From the NCBI GenBank assembly GCA_029881275.1, contig JAOUMX010000006.1:1-40779 (forward strand): DNA of 40,779 bases. The letters run 5' to 3'. Shown here piece by piece: positions 1 through 8,817 of the stretch; within the stretch, counting starts at the first letter, position 1, and each line of letters starts with the position of its first letter. The position numbers and the translations under genes were made by a program. Source of the DNA: Gammaproteobacteria bacterium (GTDB taxonomy: Bacteria > Pseudomonadota > Gammaproteobacteria > SZUA-229). The notes beneath the pieces are model-generated. The model saw nothing but the letters and a program-made list of their open reading frames with translations. It was not told the origin of the DNA and searched no databases.

Positions 1-73
1 GTAAATCATCACAGGCGGGTAATAACAGACCAATTGACACAATTATCAAAAAGGTTTTGATATTTAGATTCAT
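1..73 (-). CDS. N-terminus of a lipoprotein, cut by the window edge
   Basis: An ATG at 73 opens a frame that runs off the left edge after 24 codons. The translation begins MNLNIKTFLIIVSIG and reaches a lipobox L18-P19-A20-C21 followed by two Asp residues. This is a short basic n-region, a hydrophobic core and a lipidation cysteine, as in lipoprotein signal peptides. The Asp directly after the Cys would, by the E. coli '+2 rule', favour inner-membrane retention. It lies 81 bases downstream of the outer-membrane protein gene on the same strand, so it may belong to the Lol-like cassette. Nothing of the mature domain is visible, so no function can be given. Confidence 0.6.
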   Translation of the reverse strand, partial: MNLNIKTFLIIVSIGLLLPACDDL

Positions 74-154
74 AATTATCTCATTTAATCGTTTTATAAT
101 TTTATTCTAGTCAGCTTTATAATTTTTTCTTACATCAGGCAGGCGCGTAAAACA

Positions 155-1345
155 TTAGAAATAATAAGACAAAAGACAATTAAACTGATTACCCGGACTC
201 AATGAACCACCATATTCAGATAAGGAATGACCTGCAGATAGAATCACACTGGTTTTTAATAACAGATTTTCCTGCCAGTTTATATTCAGGCTAACTGGTA
301 ACAAACGACTGTGATCATTGAGATTTAAAATAACAGTGGGTGAAAGATTTACCAGTGGATGTAACTCAATGGTTAAACCCAGGGCAAGGTAATCCCTGGT
401 ACGCGTAAACAGTTCACCACGAAGAAGCCGAGATGTCAGCTCACTGTTCATTGGCAAGGTGGCGTTATTTTCAGCAAAACCATTATAAAAATATTCTGCA
501 AAACCATAAATATTATGCTCAAACCAGACCCAGGAATAATCCACATTGCTGACCAGTGTATTAACATGTTGCTGATCTGTCAGTTCAGTAACTGCAAAAT
601 CAAAACGCCAGACAGCATCGCTAATAGCTTTGGCGTAACCCATGGCTATAAATGTCTGATCATAATGTTGCGCATAGAGCAGATCGACATCGCCCTGTGA
701 TGTAAGCGCATGGTATTTCACTACCTGCGATGAGTAACGCTGATCGAGATCGCCTGCCGGATTACGGCGTGGCAACAGAATCATTTGCCAGTCATTACCC
801 TTACGGGTAAGCCATTGAGCGTAGAACATGTCATCACCGGTTTTATAATCGGTATCAAGGGCAACGGGATCAAACGGGTTGAAGATATCCAGTGCATGGA
901 ACAGGAAGCCATTTCCCCAGCTCACCGCCTGCCGACCCAGGCGCAATACCAGTCGTTCGCCACTGTAGGCAATAGTAAGACGATCAAGTCGATGATCCTG
1001 ATACTCATTGCTGTCATTTTTTAAGGTCGAGGTTAAATCAAACCAGCGTTGACGATCACGATCAATGTTAACAGGCAAGTCGGGATTATTACTGTGTAAT
1101 GCTGAAATCTCATAATGCATTGCGGCAGAATATTGATCCCAGTTATCTTCTGTGGCCAGGCGTAGACTCAGACTATTTAACGTTTGTTGATTGCCACTTA
1201 ATGGATAAGCAATTGTATTCGCCGGTATATCGGTATAGTTAAAAGCGTATTTAAAATAACCATAGTGTGTCCATGCCAATGTCACCACAGGCGACAATGA
1301 CAGTAATAATAAACACAAAACACATAATGATTGCTGAAATCGCAT
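155..1345 (-). CDS. predicted outer-membrane beta-barrel protein
   Basis: A 396-aa protein with an N-terminal signal peptide (hydrophobic residues about 5-24). It has alternating polar/hydrophobic strands throughout and a C-terminal Tyr-Tyr-Phe, the aromatic ending recognised by the BAM machinery. Around residues 135-170 it has a GRQxxSWGNG...NPFDP pattern that I associate with DUF1302-like and alginate-export-like barrels; this is a resemblance, not a firm assignment. The start codon follows the stop of the ABC ATPase gene with no spacer, so the two are translationally linked. In context it could be the outer-membrane end of an envelope transport route with the neighbouring LolA-like protein and ABC transporter. 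Substrate unknown. Confidence 0.75.
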   Translation of the reverse strand: MRFQQSLCVLCLLLLSLSPVVTLAWTHYGYFKYAFNYTDIPANTIAYPLSGNQQTLNSLSLRLATEDNWDQYSAAMHYEISALHSNNPDLPVNIDRDRQRWFDLTSTLKNDSNEYQDHRLDRLTIAYSGERLVLRLGRQAVSWGNGFLFHALDIFNPFDPVALDTDYKTGDDMFYAQWLTRKGNDWQMILLPRRNPAGDLDQRYSSQVVKYHALTSQGDVDLLYAQHYDQTFIAMGYAKAISDAVWRFDFAVTELTDQQHVNTLVSNVDYSWVWFEHNIYGFAEYFYNGFAENNATLPMNSELTSRLLRGELFTRTRDYLALGLTIELHPLVNLSPTVILNLNDHSRLLPVSLNINWQENLLLKTSVILSAGHSLSEYGGSLSPGNQFNCLLSYYF

Positions 1346-2035
1346 TTAATTCTGCTTGTTATTTTCGACAATCTGGCCATCGTGTAATTTAATCAGGCGT
1401 TTGGCGCGTTGCATTACCAGCGGATCATGGGTAGAGATAATAAATGTCATTTCATGCTGCTCTGCCATGTCACGCATTAACTTTAATAAATTATCGGCGT
1501 TTACCGAATCAAGATTGGCGGTTGGTTCGTCCGCCAGAACCAGACAGGGTTTATCCACTATCGCTCTGGCCACGGCAACACGTTGCTGTTGCCCACCTGA
1601 CAGTTCAGAGGGTTTACGATCCTCCATACCCTCGAGTCCAACTTCCCTGAGAATGGCAAGTGAATGCTGCTTGCGATAGTCTTTGCTATCGCCCTGCATC
1701 TGCATCACCATTTCAACATTTTCTCTGGCGGTTAACACTGGAATTAAATTATACGCCTGAAAAACAAAACCGATTTTATGTAAGCGAAGTTCTGCCAGCG
1801 CCGATTTATTCATCTGGTCGACGCGTTGACCATCAACAATAATTTCACCGGAGGTGGGTGAATCCAGTCCGCCGATCATATTCAAGAGCGTTGACTTACC
1901 CGAACCCGAAGGGCCGGATAAACAGATAAAATCCCCTGCTTCAATATCAAGATTAATATCAGTCAATGCCCTGACTTCGATCAGACCCTGACGGTAAATT
2001 TTATTAACATGTTTACAGCTAACAACTGTGCTCAT
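1346..2035 (-). CDS. ABC transporter ATP-binding protein, LolD/MacB type
   Basis: A 229-aa cytoplasmic ATPase of the LolD/MacB/FtsE group. Visible motifs are Walker A GPSGSGKST (residues 41-49), a Q-loop (VFQAYN), the signature LSGGQQQR, Walker B with LVLADEPTANLD, and the H-loop in STHD. Length and the ANLD after Walker B fit the LolD-like family, which powers mechanotransmission by FtsX-fold permeases rather than classical transmembrane import. It lies one base after the second permease gene and directly before the outer-membrane protein gene. It is most likely the shared ATPase for the two permeases. It is probably not the housekeeping LolD, because the gene set differs (see neighbours). 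Confidence 0.9.
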   Translation of the reverse strand: MSTVVSCKHVNKIYRQGLIEVRALTDINLDIEAGDFICLSGPSGSGKSTLLNMIGGLDSPTSGEIIVDGQRVDQMNKSALAELRLHKIGFVFQAYNLIPVLTARENVEMVMQMQGDSKDYRKQHSLAILREVGLEGMEDRKPSELSGGQQQRVAVARAIVDKPCLVLADEPTANLDSVNADNLLKLMRDMAEQHEMTFIISTHDPLVMQRAKRLIKLHDGQIVENNKQN

Positions 2036-2036
2036 A

Positions 2037-3266
2037 TTACACCCTTGTTATGGCATCTGCGGGAACCAGCCGGGATGCATGCCATGCCGGATAGAGACTG
2101 GTTAACATGCCCAGAATAATCACTACCGAATTTGCCAGTATCAAATCTTTACTGATAATGACAAAGGGAATGATGTTCGACAAGTGAGCCAGTTCCATGC
2201 CCTGCGCAAAAGCAGACACATCTATACCCTCACCGGTAGCCAGTACAGATAGCCAGGCAAAAAGATTACCGGCCAGCAGCCCGATACTTAATAACAGTAC
2301 TGATTCAACCCAGACCTGCCCCATGATAAAACCCGGTTTCAATCCCAGTGACTGAAACAGGCCAAACTCCCGGGTACGTTCAAACACCGACATAAGTAAA
2401 GTATTGACAATACCAAAGCCCATGGCGAGGAAAACAATTAAATGCCAGATGAGATGAAAATTTTCATACAGGTCGACAATCAGTTTGGAAACCGGTTCCA
2501 GTTGTGACCAGGTTTTCACATCAAGCTGCGGGTTCTGTTGTTGTAATTCAGCAGCAATCACATCGACCTGATTGATGTCGTACAGCAAAATTGATATTTC
2601 TGACACTTCGCCCTTGATACCGAGCAATTCTTCACTGGTTTCCAGGCCGGTAAAAACAAAACCTTTTTCCAGCGCTTCTAACTGGGTATCAAACAGTCCG
2701 ACAATGCGAAAGCCACGATCTGTAATTTTATTATCTTTATCCTGTGACATCAGCACAATGCGTTTGCCGAGTCGGGTTTCAAGTCGTTCTGCCAGTTTAC
2801 GACCGATAATAATGCCGCTATCGCCTGGATCCGTTAAATAACGCCCTTCAACAATAGAATCTTCAAGAAACGATATACCGCTTTCGTTTTCAGGATCAAT
2901 GCCCACCATTATCAATCCTGTTGATTCACGTTCACTGGCAATCACAGCCGGTACACGCAGCCGACTGCTGATCTGTTTTATCTGCGGATTATTCAGCGAT
3001 TCAAACAATGCTTCATCGAGCAATTGAAAGCGGTGATCAATCACAGGGTCATCGAGATATTGACTGGCATGAATCTGAATATGACCGGTAAGATTATTGA
3101 TCGTATCCTCCAGCACCTGCTGACTCATGCCGCGCATAAAGGCGGCGGTAAAAATCATTGCCCAGACACCGAGCACGATGGCAAACAGAATCACCAGTGT
3201 GCGCCGACGATTGCGCCACAAATTACGCCAGGCTAGTGAAAACAATAATGAACCCATGTAATTCAT
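2037..3266 (-). CDS. FtsX/LolCE-family ABC permease (second of two)
   Basis: A 409-aa inner-membrane protein with the MacB/LolC/FtsX layout. It has one N-terminal helix (about 22-44), a large periplasmic domain (about 45-275) and three C-terminal helices (about 275-300, 320-345, 375-395). The conserved cytoplasmic stretch SVFERTREFGLFQSLG (around 294-309), seen as ERTREFG, is the ATPase-coupling element of this family. The N-terminal WRNLWRNRRRT is also typical. Its ATG overlaps the stop of the preceding permease as ATGA (3263-3266), which supports this start over a second Met three codons in. It is a diverged paralogue of that neighbour, so the pair probably forms a LolC/LolE-like heterodimer. 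Confidence 0.88.
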   Translation of the reverse strand: MNYMGSLLFSLAWRNLWRNRRRTLVILFAIVLGVWAMIFTAAFMRGMSQQVLEDTINNLTGHIQIHASQYLDDPVIDHRFQLLDEALFESLNNPQIKQISSRLRVPAVIASERESTGLIMVGIDPENESGISFLEDSIVEGRYLTDPGDSGIIIGRKLAERLETRLGKRIVLMSQDKDNKITDRGFRIVGLFDTQLEALEKGFVFTGLETSEELLGIKGEVSEISILLYDINQVDVIAAELQQQNPQLDVKTWSQLEPVSKLIVDLYENFHLIWHLIVFLAMGFGIVNTLLMSVFERTREFGLFQSLGLKPGFIMGQVWVESVLLLSIGLLAGNLFAWLSVLATGEGIDVSAFAQGMELAHLSNIIPFVIISKDLILANSVVIILGMLTSLYPAWHASRLVPADAITRV

Positions 3267-4492
3267 ATACTGTGCATTGCCTCAACCGGTTGTAATTTAC
3301 GAATACGGGTGGCGGGATACAGTGCAGTGATCAATGTAAACACCAGGATCACGGCAGGACCCAGAAAAATACTTTTCAATGACATCTGCGGTGTCAGAGT
3401 TGCAGGTATGTTATACAGTTTTCCCATCTCTTCCATGCCTGAAAATGTCAGACCATAAATATAAAAATAATAATTTATGGCAACACCAATCAATGTTCCG
3501 ACAGCCAGACCCAGCAAGGTTAACAGTAACACTTCAAGCATGACCAGACGGCTGATATTAAACGGCGTGTAGCCCAATGCCAGCATAATGCCAAATTCGC
3601 GCGTACGCTCCAGCACAGACATTAAAAAGGTGTTCAGTATGCTGAACGTAATAATGGCCACCAGCACAATATACATTAACCAGCCTGATGAATAATCTAA
3701 CTCGATTGCCTGCCGTATACCCGGTTGTATTTCATCCCATGACAGAATAACCAGATCATCATAAGTGGAAACCAGTTGCTGAAATTGATGGCGCATTGTT
3801 TCCAGTTGTTTGACATCTTTTTCATAAACGACAATAGCGTGACCATGCTGATCCATATTAAACACATCCTGAAATACCTGTAATGGCATTTGCAGGAGAT
3901 TGCGATCAAGTTCGCGCGAACCCGATTCATAAATACCAACCACCGGAATAATGGTGGCGGCAACGGAACCATCCCTGCCGCTACCCAGAATAGTGAGTTC
4001 ATCACCTACCTTGAGTTGCATATTGCGTGCGAGACTACGACCGATGACTATTTCACTGGCTGTTTCTGATGACAAATAACGTCCATCCTTGATGACACCC
4101 GGCAAACTGGATACCTGCTGTTCATATTCGGGCTGCACGCCAACGATCATGGTGCCATAGGTTCGCATCTCTGATGACACCAGCGCAAAACCATTGGCTC
4201 TGGCTGCAATCGCGCTGATACCGGTCTGTTGTCGCAGCTCACTGGCCAGCCTGGATATATTGGCAATGCTGCTGCGCATTTTAGGTTCATCAAGATAACC
4301 CTGCTTCTGTACCTGTATCAATCCATGATATATGCGAATGGAATTTTGAATCATCAAATCGTACTGACCTAATTGCAGACCAATACTGAACACCAGTAAG
4401 GCCGCACCAAAGGCAATTGCCAGCATGGTTAATATGCTACGTCGCGGTTGACGCCAGATATTTCGCCAGGCAAATCGCCAGGTACTCGCCAT
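3263..4492 (-). CDS. FtsX/LolCE-family ABC permease (first of two)
   Basis: A 409-aa permease of exactly the same length and layout as its downstream neighbour. It starts with the coupling helix WRNIWRQPRRS and one transmembrane segment (about 20-40). A periplasmic domain follows to about 270, then three helices with SVLERTREFG between them and a basic C-terminus (ATRIRKLQPVEAM). In LolCDE, LolC and LolE extract lipoproteins from the inner membrane and LolC hands them to LolA. The adjacent LolA-like gene makes a comparable relay plausible here, but the cargo need not be a lipoprotein. It lies 22 bases after the LolA-like gene. Confidence 0.88.
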   Translation of the reverse strand: MASTWRFAWRNIWRQPRRSILTMLAIAFGAALLVFSIGLQLGQYDLMIQNSIRIYHGLIQVQKQGYLDEPKMRSSIANISRLASELRQQTGISAIAARANGFALVSSEMRTYGTMIVGVQPEYEQQVSSLPGVIKDGRYLSSETASEIVIGRSLARNMQLKVGDELTILGSGRDGSVAATIIPVVGIYESGSRELDRNLLQMPLQVFQDVFNMDQHGHAIVVYEKDVKQLETMRHQFQQLVSTYDDLVILSWDEIQPGIRQAIELDYSSGWLMYIVLVAIITFSILNTFLMSVLERTREFGIMLALGYTPFNISRLVMLEVLLLTLLGLAVGTLIGVAINYYFYIYGLTFSGMEEMGKLYNIPATLTPQMSLKSIFLGPAVILVFTLITALYPATRIRKLQPVEAMHSI

Positions 4493-4514
4493 GTCTAAAC
4501 TCCTGTCAGATTTA

Positions 4515-5270
4515 CTAGAACCTTGGATTTCTCAAATTCGACAAGGTAAACGTTGTATTACTGATGTCTGCATCAAACTGAATATGGTGCAAACGAAACT
4601 CTGTCCATTCATCGTCTGCATCGACTTTTTGCATGCGTTCAATCGTTGCCAGATTACGCCCGGAAATAAATTTAATTTCCCGTGTCACCAGTTGTTTAAC
4701 CAGTATGCCATCCTGATCGTAAAATTTATGCTCCAGCAATACATGGTCATCACGTACCGTCAGTATTTCCTTACCCCAGACCACAGGTGCATCATCATGG
4801 GGAACAGATTCAATCACATAAATAGTAATACCCTTTTCCTCGCGCTGTTCTAATATGGTATGGGTGTAGTTATCAATCAGATCATCGGCACGGGCAACAT
4901 CATTATTGGAAAAATCAGATCCCATCCAGCTCTGGTGCGACATACTGCTGGGTATTTTAATCACCTTGTTTATTTTTGGCGTGTAACTCCACATATCATC
5001 ACCCAGCAATAAACTGCCATTACCCATATCCTTTTTTGGCGCTGTAATTCTAACCAGAGACTTATCCAGTCCCCGGGTCCATATTTTCATATCCATAGAA
5101 CGCTGCCAGTCCGGCCGATGAATGATCATACTGGCTTCTGAATAAGAAGACAGCCCACGAAAATGATCAATGGCATCTTTGATTAATTGCCGGGCGTCTG
5201 CGGCAATAGCCTGAGTCGATAAAAGGCATAACACAAATAATTTAATTAACATAAACTGTAGTTTGTGCAT
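4515..5270 (-). CDS. periplasmic LolA-like outer-membrane lipoprotein-sorting protein
   Basis: A 251-aa secreted protein with a signal peptide ending about residue 23 (AIA-ADA). The mature part matches the LolA-like family annotated as 'outer membrane lipoprotein-sorting protein' (LolA_like, related to LolA/LolB folds). Characteristic segments are LLLGDDMWSYTPK and SSMSHQSWMGSDFSNND (around residues 85-123), followed by repeated beta-strands expected of the half-barrel that carries a lipid tail. It is first in a cassette with two FtsX-fold permeases, an ATPase and a barrel protein. I infer it shuttles a lipid or lipidated substrate across the periplasm. No strong ribosome-binding site is visible at either ATG near the N-terminus, so the exact start is uncertain. 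Confidence 0.82.
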   Translation of the reverse strand: MHKLQFMLIKLFVLCLLSTQAIAADARQLIKDAIDHFRGLSSYSEASMIIHRPDWQRSMDMKIWTRGLDKSLVRITAPKKDMGNGSLLLGDDMWSYTPKINKVIKIPSSMSHQSWMGSDFSNNDVARADDLIDNYTHTILEQREEKGITIYVIESVPHDDAPVVWGKEILTVRDDHVLLEHKFYDQDGILVKQLVTREIKFISGRNLATIERMQKVDADDEWTEFRLHHIQFDADISNTTFTLSNLRNPRF

Positions 5271-5327
5271 CTGTATAATGACCTGTAGTTATTTCTCTTT
5301 TATCAAAATCTGATAATAATAATGACC

Positions 5328-6107
5328 TTAACGCACCAGCACCAGAATACAGCCCAGTTGATCCAGCAAGCGCCCGATTTCTCGACCTTGCGTGGTTAAC
5401 TCCTGCTCTAGCGGCAAAATCATAAGCCCGGGCTTTTGCCTGGCCAGCCTGGTAATAATATTATCAACACTGTACTGATCTATATTTTGATAATCAACCT
5501 GAACTGAAAAAGGAAGCAGATATTGCTGCACTGAGAATTGCGCATCCGTTGTTGAGGTAAATACCTTAAGATTATGCAATTCACCATCCTCAATCAAAGA
5601 ACGAATGACATGCAGTGCTTTTTTTGATTGCGCGGACTCATCATAAAAAAATACTGCCGGATTAATGATCAGCTCAAGCCTGTCAGCCTTAATTTTATTC
5701 ATCGAGACATACTTATCAGGCAACAGAATTATTAACTGTGAATCTTTTGCCTCAGTCAATGCCGACTCAATAACAGACCCTTCCCGCGTTCTGAAGGTGC
5801 AGGTGACATTGGATATTTGCGCAAAATTAATCATCACCTGACGAAGATTATCTGCATGACGGCGTATCTGACGTAACATGGCAACACTATCAAGATTACG
5901 CACAGTTGCCGTCGGAAAAACAATTTCACGACTAAACGGCATATTGGCAACATGCAAAAGATCCGCATCTTCTACAAACAGACCGCAGACATCCGCTTTT
6001 AATTTTTTAGCAAGGCCAAGCAGCGAACGTAAAACAAGCGTACTCTGACCATCTGATCTTAAAGCAATCAGTATTCGCTCAATTCTATTTTCAATATCGT
6101 TATTCAC
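5328..6107 (-). CDS. universal-stress-protein-like (UspA-fold) protein
   Basis: A 259-aa cytoplasmic protein. The first half has the UspA fold signature: IERILIALRSDGQ, then SLLGLAKKLKADVCGLFVED, then a REGSVIESALTEAKDSQLII-like segment. The second half looks like a diverged repeat ending in GRLLDQLGCILVLVR, so it is probably a tandem or degenerate double Usp. No clear ATP-binding G-2x-G-9x-G motif stands out. The start is GTG; its GTGA overlaps the stop of the Lon-like gene (6104-6107), which makes co-translation likely. The role is unknown, and the position at the end of a formate dehydrogenase - protease operon suggests stress-linked control of that enzyme. Confidence 0.7.
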   Translation of the reverse strand: MNNDIENRIERILIALRSDGQSTLVLRSLLGLAKKLKADVCGLFVEDADLLHVANMPFSREIVFPTATVRNLDSVAMLRQIRRHADNLRQVMINFAQISNVTCTFRTREGSVIESALTEAKDSQLIILLPDKYVSMNKIKADRLELIINPAVFFYDESAQSKKALHVIRSLIEDGELHNLKVFTSTTDAQFSVQQYLLPFSVQVDYQNIDQYSVDNIITRLARQKPGLMILPLEQELTTQGREIGRLLDQLGCILVLVR

Positions 6108-8512
6108 GTTTTATCCTTGCCTGATGATTTTGAAAATTTCTGCCGTATACGATTCATTTCATTAAGACGATTCTGTACCAGTGCATTCACTGTTTTTCCG
6201 GGAAACAGACCTTTGGCATTAATCTCACCCGCCGAAATACCGGTCAATAACATCATCACCTGATCCACTGTCTGTACCGAATATATTTTGAAATTATGCT
6301 TACTGACGGCATCAACAATGTCTCTACGCAACATCAGGTTTTTTATATTGGATTGAGGAATAATAACCGCCTGCTGACCGGTCAGCCCCCTGGCGTTACA
6401 AATATCAAAAAAGCCTTCAATCTTTTCATTCACACCGCCTATGGCCTGAACCTGACCCAGCTGGTTAACTGAACCGGTGACGGCGATAGACTGATCAATG
6501 GGCAATTCAGACAGGGCCGACAACAATGCACAAAGCTCTGCAACTGAAGCACTATCACCTTCAACCATGCCATAGGACTGTTCAAACACAAGGCTGGCCG
6601 AAAGTGACAAGGGCTGATCCCTGGCATATCGATTTGCCAGATAAGAAGACAGGATAAGCACACCTTTTGAATGAATCGAACCACCCAGCTCAACTTCTCT
6701 CTCGATATCTATAACCTTTCCTGTACCAAGACGTGCAGTTGCGGTGATTCGCGAGGGTCGTCCAAATGCATAATCACCCAGCTGCATAACAGACAGGCCA
6801 TTCACCTGTGCAACCTTGCTGCCTTCGGTTTCAAGCAAATAGGTACCGCGCAATACCTGTTCATGCACACGCTCACGCAACTGATCAAGGCGCCTGATGC
6901 GAGTATCCAGCGCCACCTGCACATCGTCACGAATGACGACTTCATGATTATGCTCGCCAGCCCAGTAGTCAGCTTCACGTAACAGATCGAGTAGATTACT
7001 CATATGCAACGACAGCTTTTCAGCATCTTCGATACGCCGTGCACAATCTTCAATGATTAATGCCACCGCGTCTTTTGCAAAAGGTTTAAAATCGGACTCA
7101 CGTTGCAGCCTGGCAATCAGGCCTGCAAATAAAACCGTGTTTTCTGGCGTGCGTTGAATATCTTCAGAAAGATCAGCCGCTACCTTAAATAGCTGATTGA
7201 ATTCCGGATCATATTTTTTTAATAGATAATAGAGCCAGCGATCGCCTGTCAACACAACTTTAACATCTAACGGGATTGGTTCCGGCTCAAGCGAAATCGT
7301 ACTGGCAAAACTGAGCATTTTTTCCAGCGACTCGATACGTATTTCATGCGCACGCAAGACACGTTTCAGACCTTCCCATGCAAACGGGGAAGACAGCACA
7401 CGGCGTGCATCGAGCACAATAAAACCGCCGTTAGCTTTATGCAATGAACCTGCTTTGATCAGGGTAAAATCAGTCAGCAAGGTTCCAAACTGAGCCATAT
7501 GCTCGATACGGCCGATCAAATTATTATAAGTCGGGTTATCTTCATAAATAACAGGAACCGTTCTGGTTTCACTATTATCAACCAGTACGTTCACCTGGAA
7601 GCGGGTAAACAATGCACTGGCATCATTTTTCTGAGCCATTTGTCCTTCAGGGCTGCCATAACGACGGAACTCTTCAGCATCCTCTATAAAACCATCTTCT
7701 GCCTGATTTAGATAATCCATAACATTCTGATATTCGTGATACCGGGTTCGTAGATCCGCAAGAAACTGATCCACAGTCAGCTGTGTAATTTCCCGATTAA
7801 GCAATTTTATTTTATTTCGTGTTTCTCTTGCCCAGACAGGAATCTTGCGAATAGTGGCACTCACCCTTTCTTCAATGTCATCTATGATGTGTTTAATTTC
7901 ATCCTGTTCCTTAACCGATAATTTTTCGAACTCTTCTGGCGTCAACACTTTGCCATTACGTTTTGGCCCCAGGGTGTAACCACCGGGAGTTCGCATCATG
8001 GCAATATTTTGTTTATCGGCTATTTCATCAAGTTCTACAAACGCAGCTTCTTCTAATGCAGTCAGTTCATCTTTAATATCTTTAACACGCGCATGGTATT
8101 CATCACTTTCAAATGCAGCGGGTATAGCCACCAGAAGATCCTCTACCAGCTGATTCATATCATTACGCAGCTGATTACCCAGACCTGCCGGTAACTTCAG
8201 AATCAACGGCGAATGCTGCCGCTTGAAATTATTCACATAGCACCAGTCACTGGGTTGTTTATGATCGATAACTTTTGTTTCCAGCAGATGCTTGACAATG
8301 GTCAGTTTACCAAGACCGGTGGACCCCGAAACAAACAGGTTGTAGCCATCGTGCTGAATTTCAAAACCAAAATCCAGCGCTTCTATTGCGCGTTGCTGAC
8401 CGATGACATCAGTGCTTTCAGAAATATCACTGGTTGTTTCAAAATTCAGAACCGATGACTCACAGGCGTGATACAGCTCATCTATTGATACTTCAAGTTC
8501 TGTTTTATTCAT
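6104..8512 (-). CDS. ATP-dependent Lon-like protease (LonB/YcbZ-type, S16)
   Basis: An 802-aa AAA+ protease of the COG1067 Lon-like group, which lacks the classical LonA N-terminal substrate domain. An ATPase domain starts at about residue 36 with P-loop GSTGLGKLT (63-71). A long coiled helical insertion (about 120-280) follows, then the second half of the AAA module containing VLDARRVLSSPFAWEGLKR. The C-terminal S16 protease domain has catalytic Ser about 654 in EGDSAS and Lys about 697 in GGVNEKIEGFF. The residue directly after the P-loop Lys is Leu rather than Ser/Thr. I chose ATG 8512, not 8527, because it gives an ATGA overlap with the upstream small gene and has GGTGAGG just before it. 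Confidence 0.88.
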   Translation of the reverse strand: MNKTELEVSIDELYHACESSVLNFETTSDISESTDVIGQQRAIEALDFGFEIQHDGYNLFVSGSTGLGKLTIVKHLLETKVIDHKQPSDWCYVNNFKRQHSPLILKLPAGLGNQLRNDMNQLVEDLLVAIPAAFESDEYHARVKDIKDELTALEEAAFVELDEIADKQNIAMMRTPGGYTLGPKRNGKVLTPEEFEKLSVKEQDEIKHIIDDIEERVSATIRKIPVWARETRNKIKLLNREITQLTVDQFLADLRTRYHEYQNVMDYLNQAEDGFIEDAEEFRRYGSPEGQMAQKNDASALFTRFQVNVLVDNSETRTVPVIYEDNPTYNNLIGRIEHMAQFGTLLTDFTLIKAGSLHKANGGFIVLDARRVLSSPFAWEGLKRVLRAHEIRIESLEKMLSFASTISLEPEPIPLDVKVVLTGDRWLYYLLKKYDPEFNQLFKVAADLSEDIQRTPENTVLFAGLIARLQRESDFKPFAKDAVALIIEDCARRIEDAEKLSLHMSNLLDLLREADYWAGEHNHEVVIRDDVQVALDTRIRRLDQLRERVHEQVLRGTYLLETEGSKVAQVNGLSVMQLGDYAFGRPSRITATARLGTGKVIDIEREVELGGSIHSKGVLILSSYLANRYARDQPLSLSASLVFEQSYGMVEGDSASVAELCALLSALSELPIDQSIAVTGSVNQLGQVQAIGGVNEKIEGFFDICNARGLTGQQAVIIPQSNIKNLMLRRDIVDAVSKHNFKIYSVQTVDQVMMLLTGISAGEINAKGLFPGKTVNALVQNRLNEMNRIRQKFSKSSGKDKT

Positions 8513-8814
8513 GACCTCACCCAGCATTTATAATGACATTTATTCGTTAATCTGCATTCCCGTAACGCAAATACACAACCCGGCAGACCGTTGCATAAAA
8601 CAAGTCCGCTAATTAAGCGCATAATCACAGACCTCGTTGTTGAACTATTCACGACAAAAGCAGCGAATAGAGTTGCTGCTGCATTAAATGAACCGGCCAG
8701 TACTGATAAAACCCGCATGATTACAAAATCCACACCGGCTTTAGCAATCCCGGCAGTTTGCATCCGCCCTGTTATTTCGGCTGCTGCACAGGCATTAATT
8801 TCAAAATCTTTCAT
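8509..8814 (-). CDS. unknown 101-aa protein between formate dehydrogenase and Lon
   Basis: I do not recognise this protein. In its favour, its ATG lies three bases after the formate dehydrogenase stop, with CAGGG six bases upstream as a ribosome-binding site. Its TGA overlaps the Lon start as ATGA (8509-8512). These are the junctions expected of a real coupled gene. The product is Ala/Val/Leu-rich, with two moderately hydrophobic stretches (about 31-60 and 65-83) and six Cys, four of them in the last 25 residues (ECRLTNKCHYKCW). A decayed gene kept only as a spacer is the alternative. An open frame on the opposite strand covers the same bases but has no supporting context. Confidence 0.45.
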   Translation of the reverse strand: MKDFEINACAAAEITGRMQTAGIAKAGVDFVIMRVLSVLAGSFNAAATLFAAFVVNSSTTRSVIMRLISGLVLCNGLPGCVFALRECRLTNKCHYKCWVRS

Positions 8815-8817
8815 AGA

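Noticed and set aside
8513-8527. Upstream ATG (8527) as the Lon start
   Set aside because: It would extend the protein by five residues without a ribosome-binding site, whereas ATG 8512 couples to the preceding stop and has GGTGAGG just before it.
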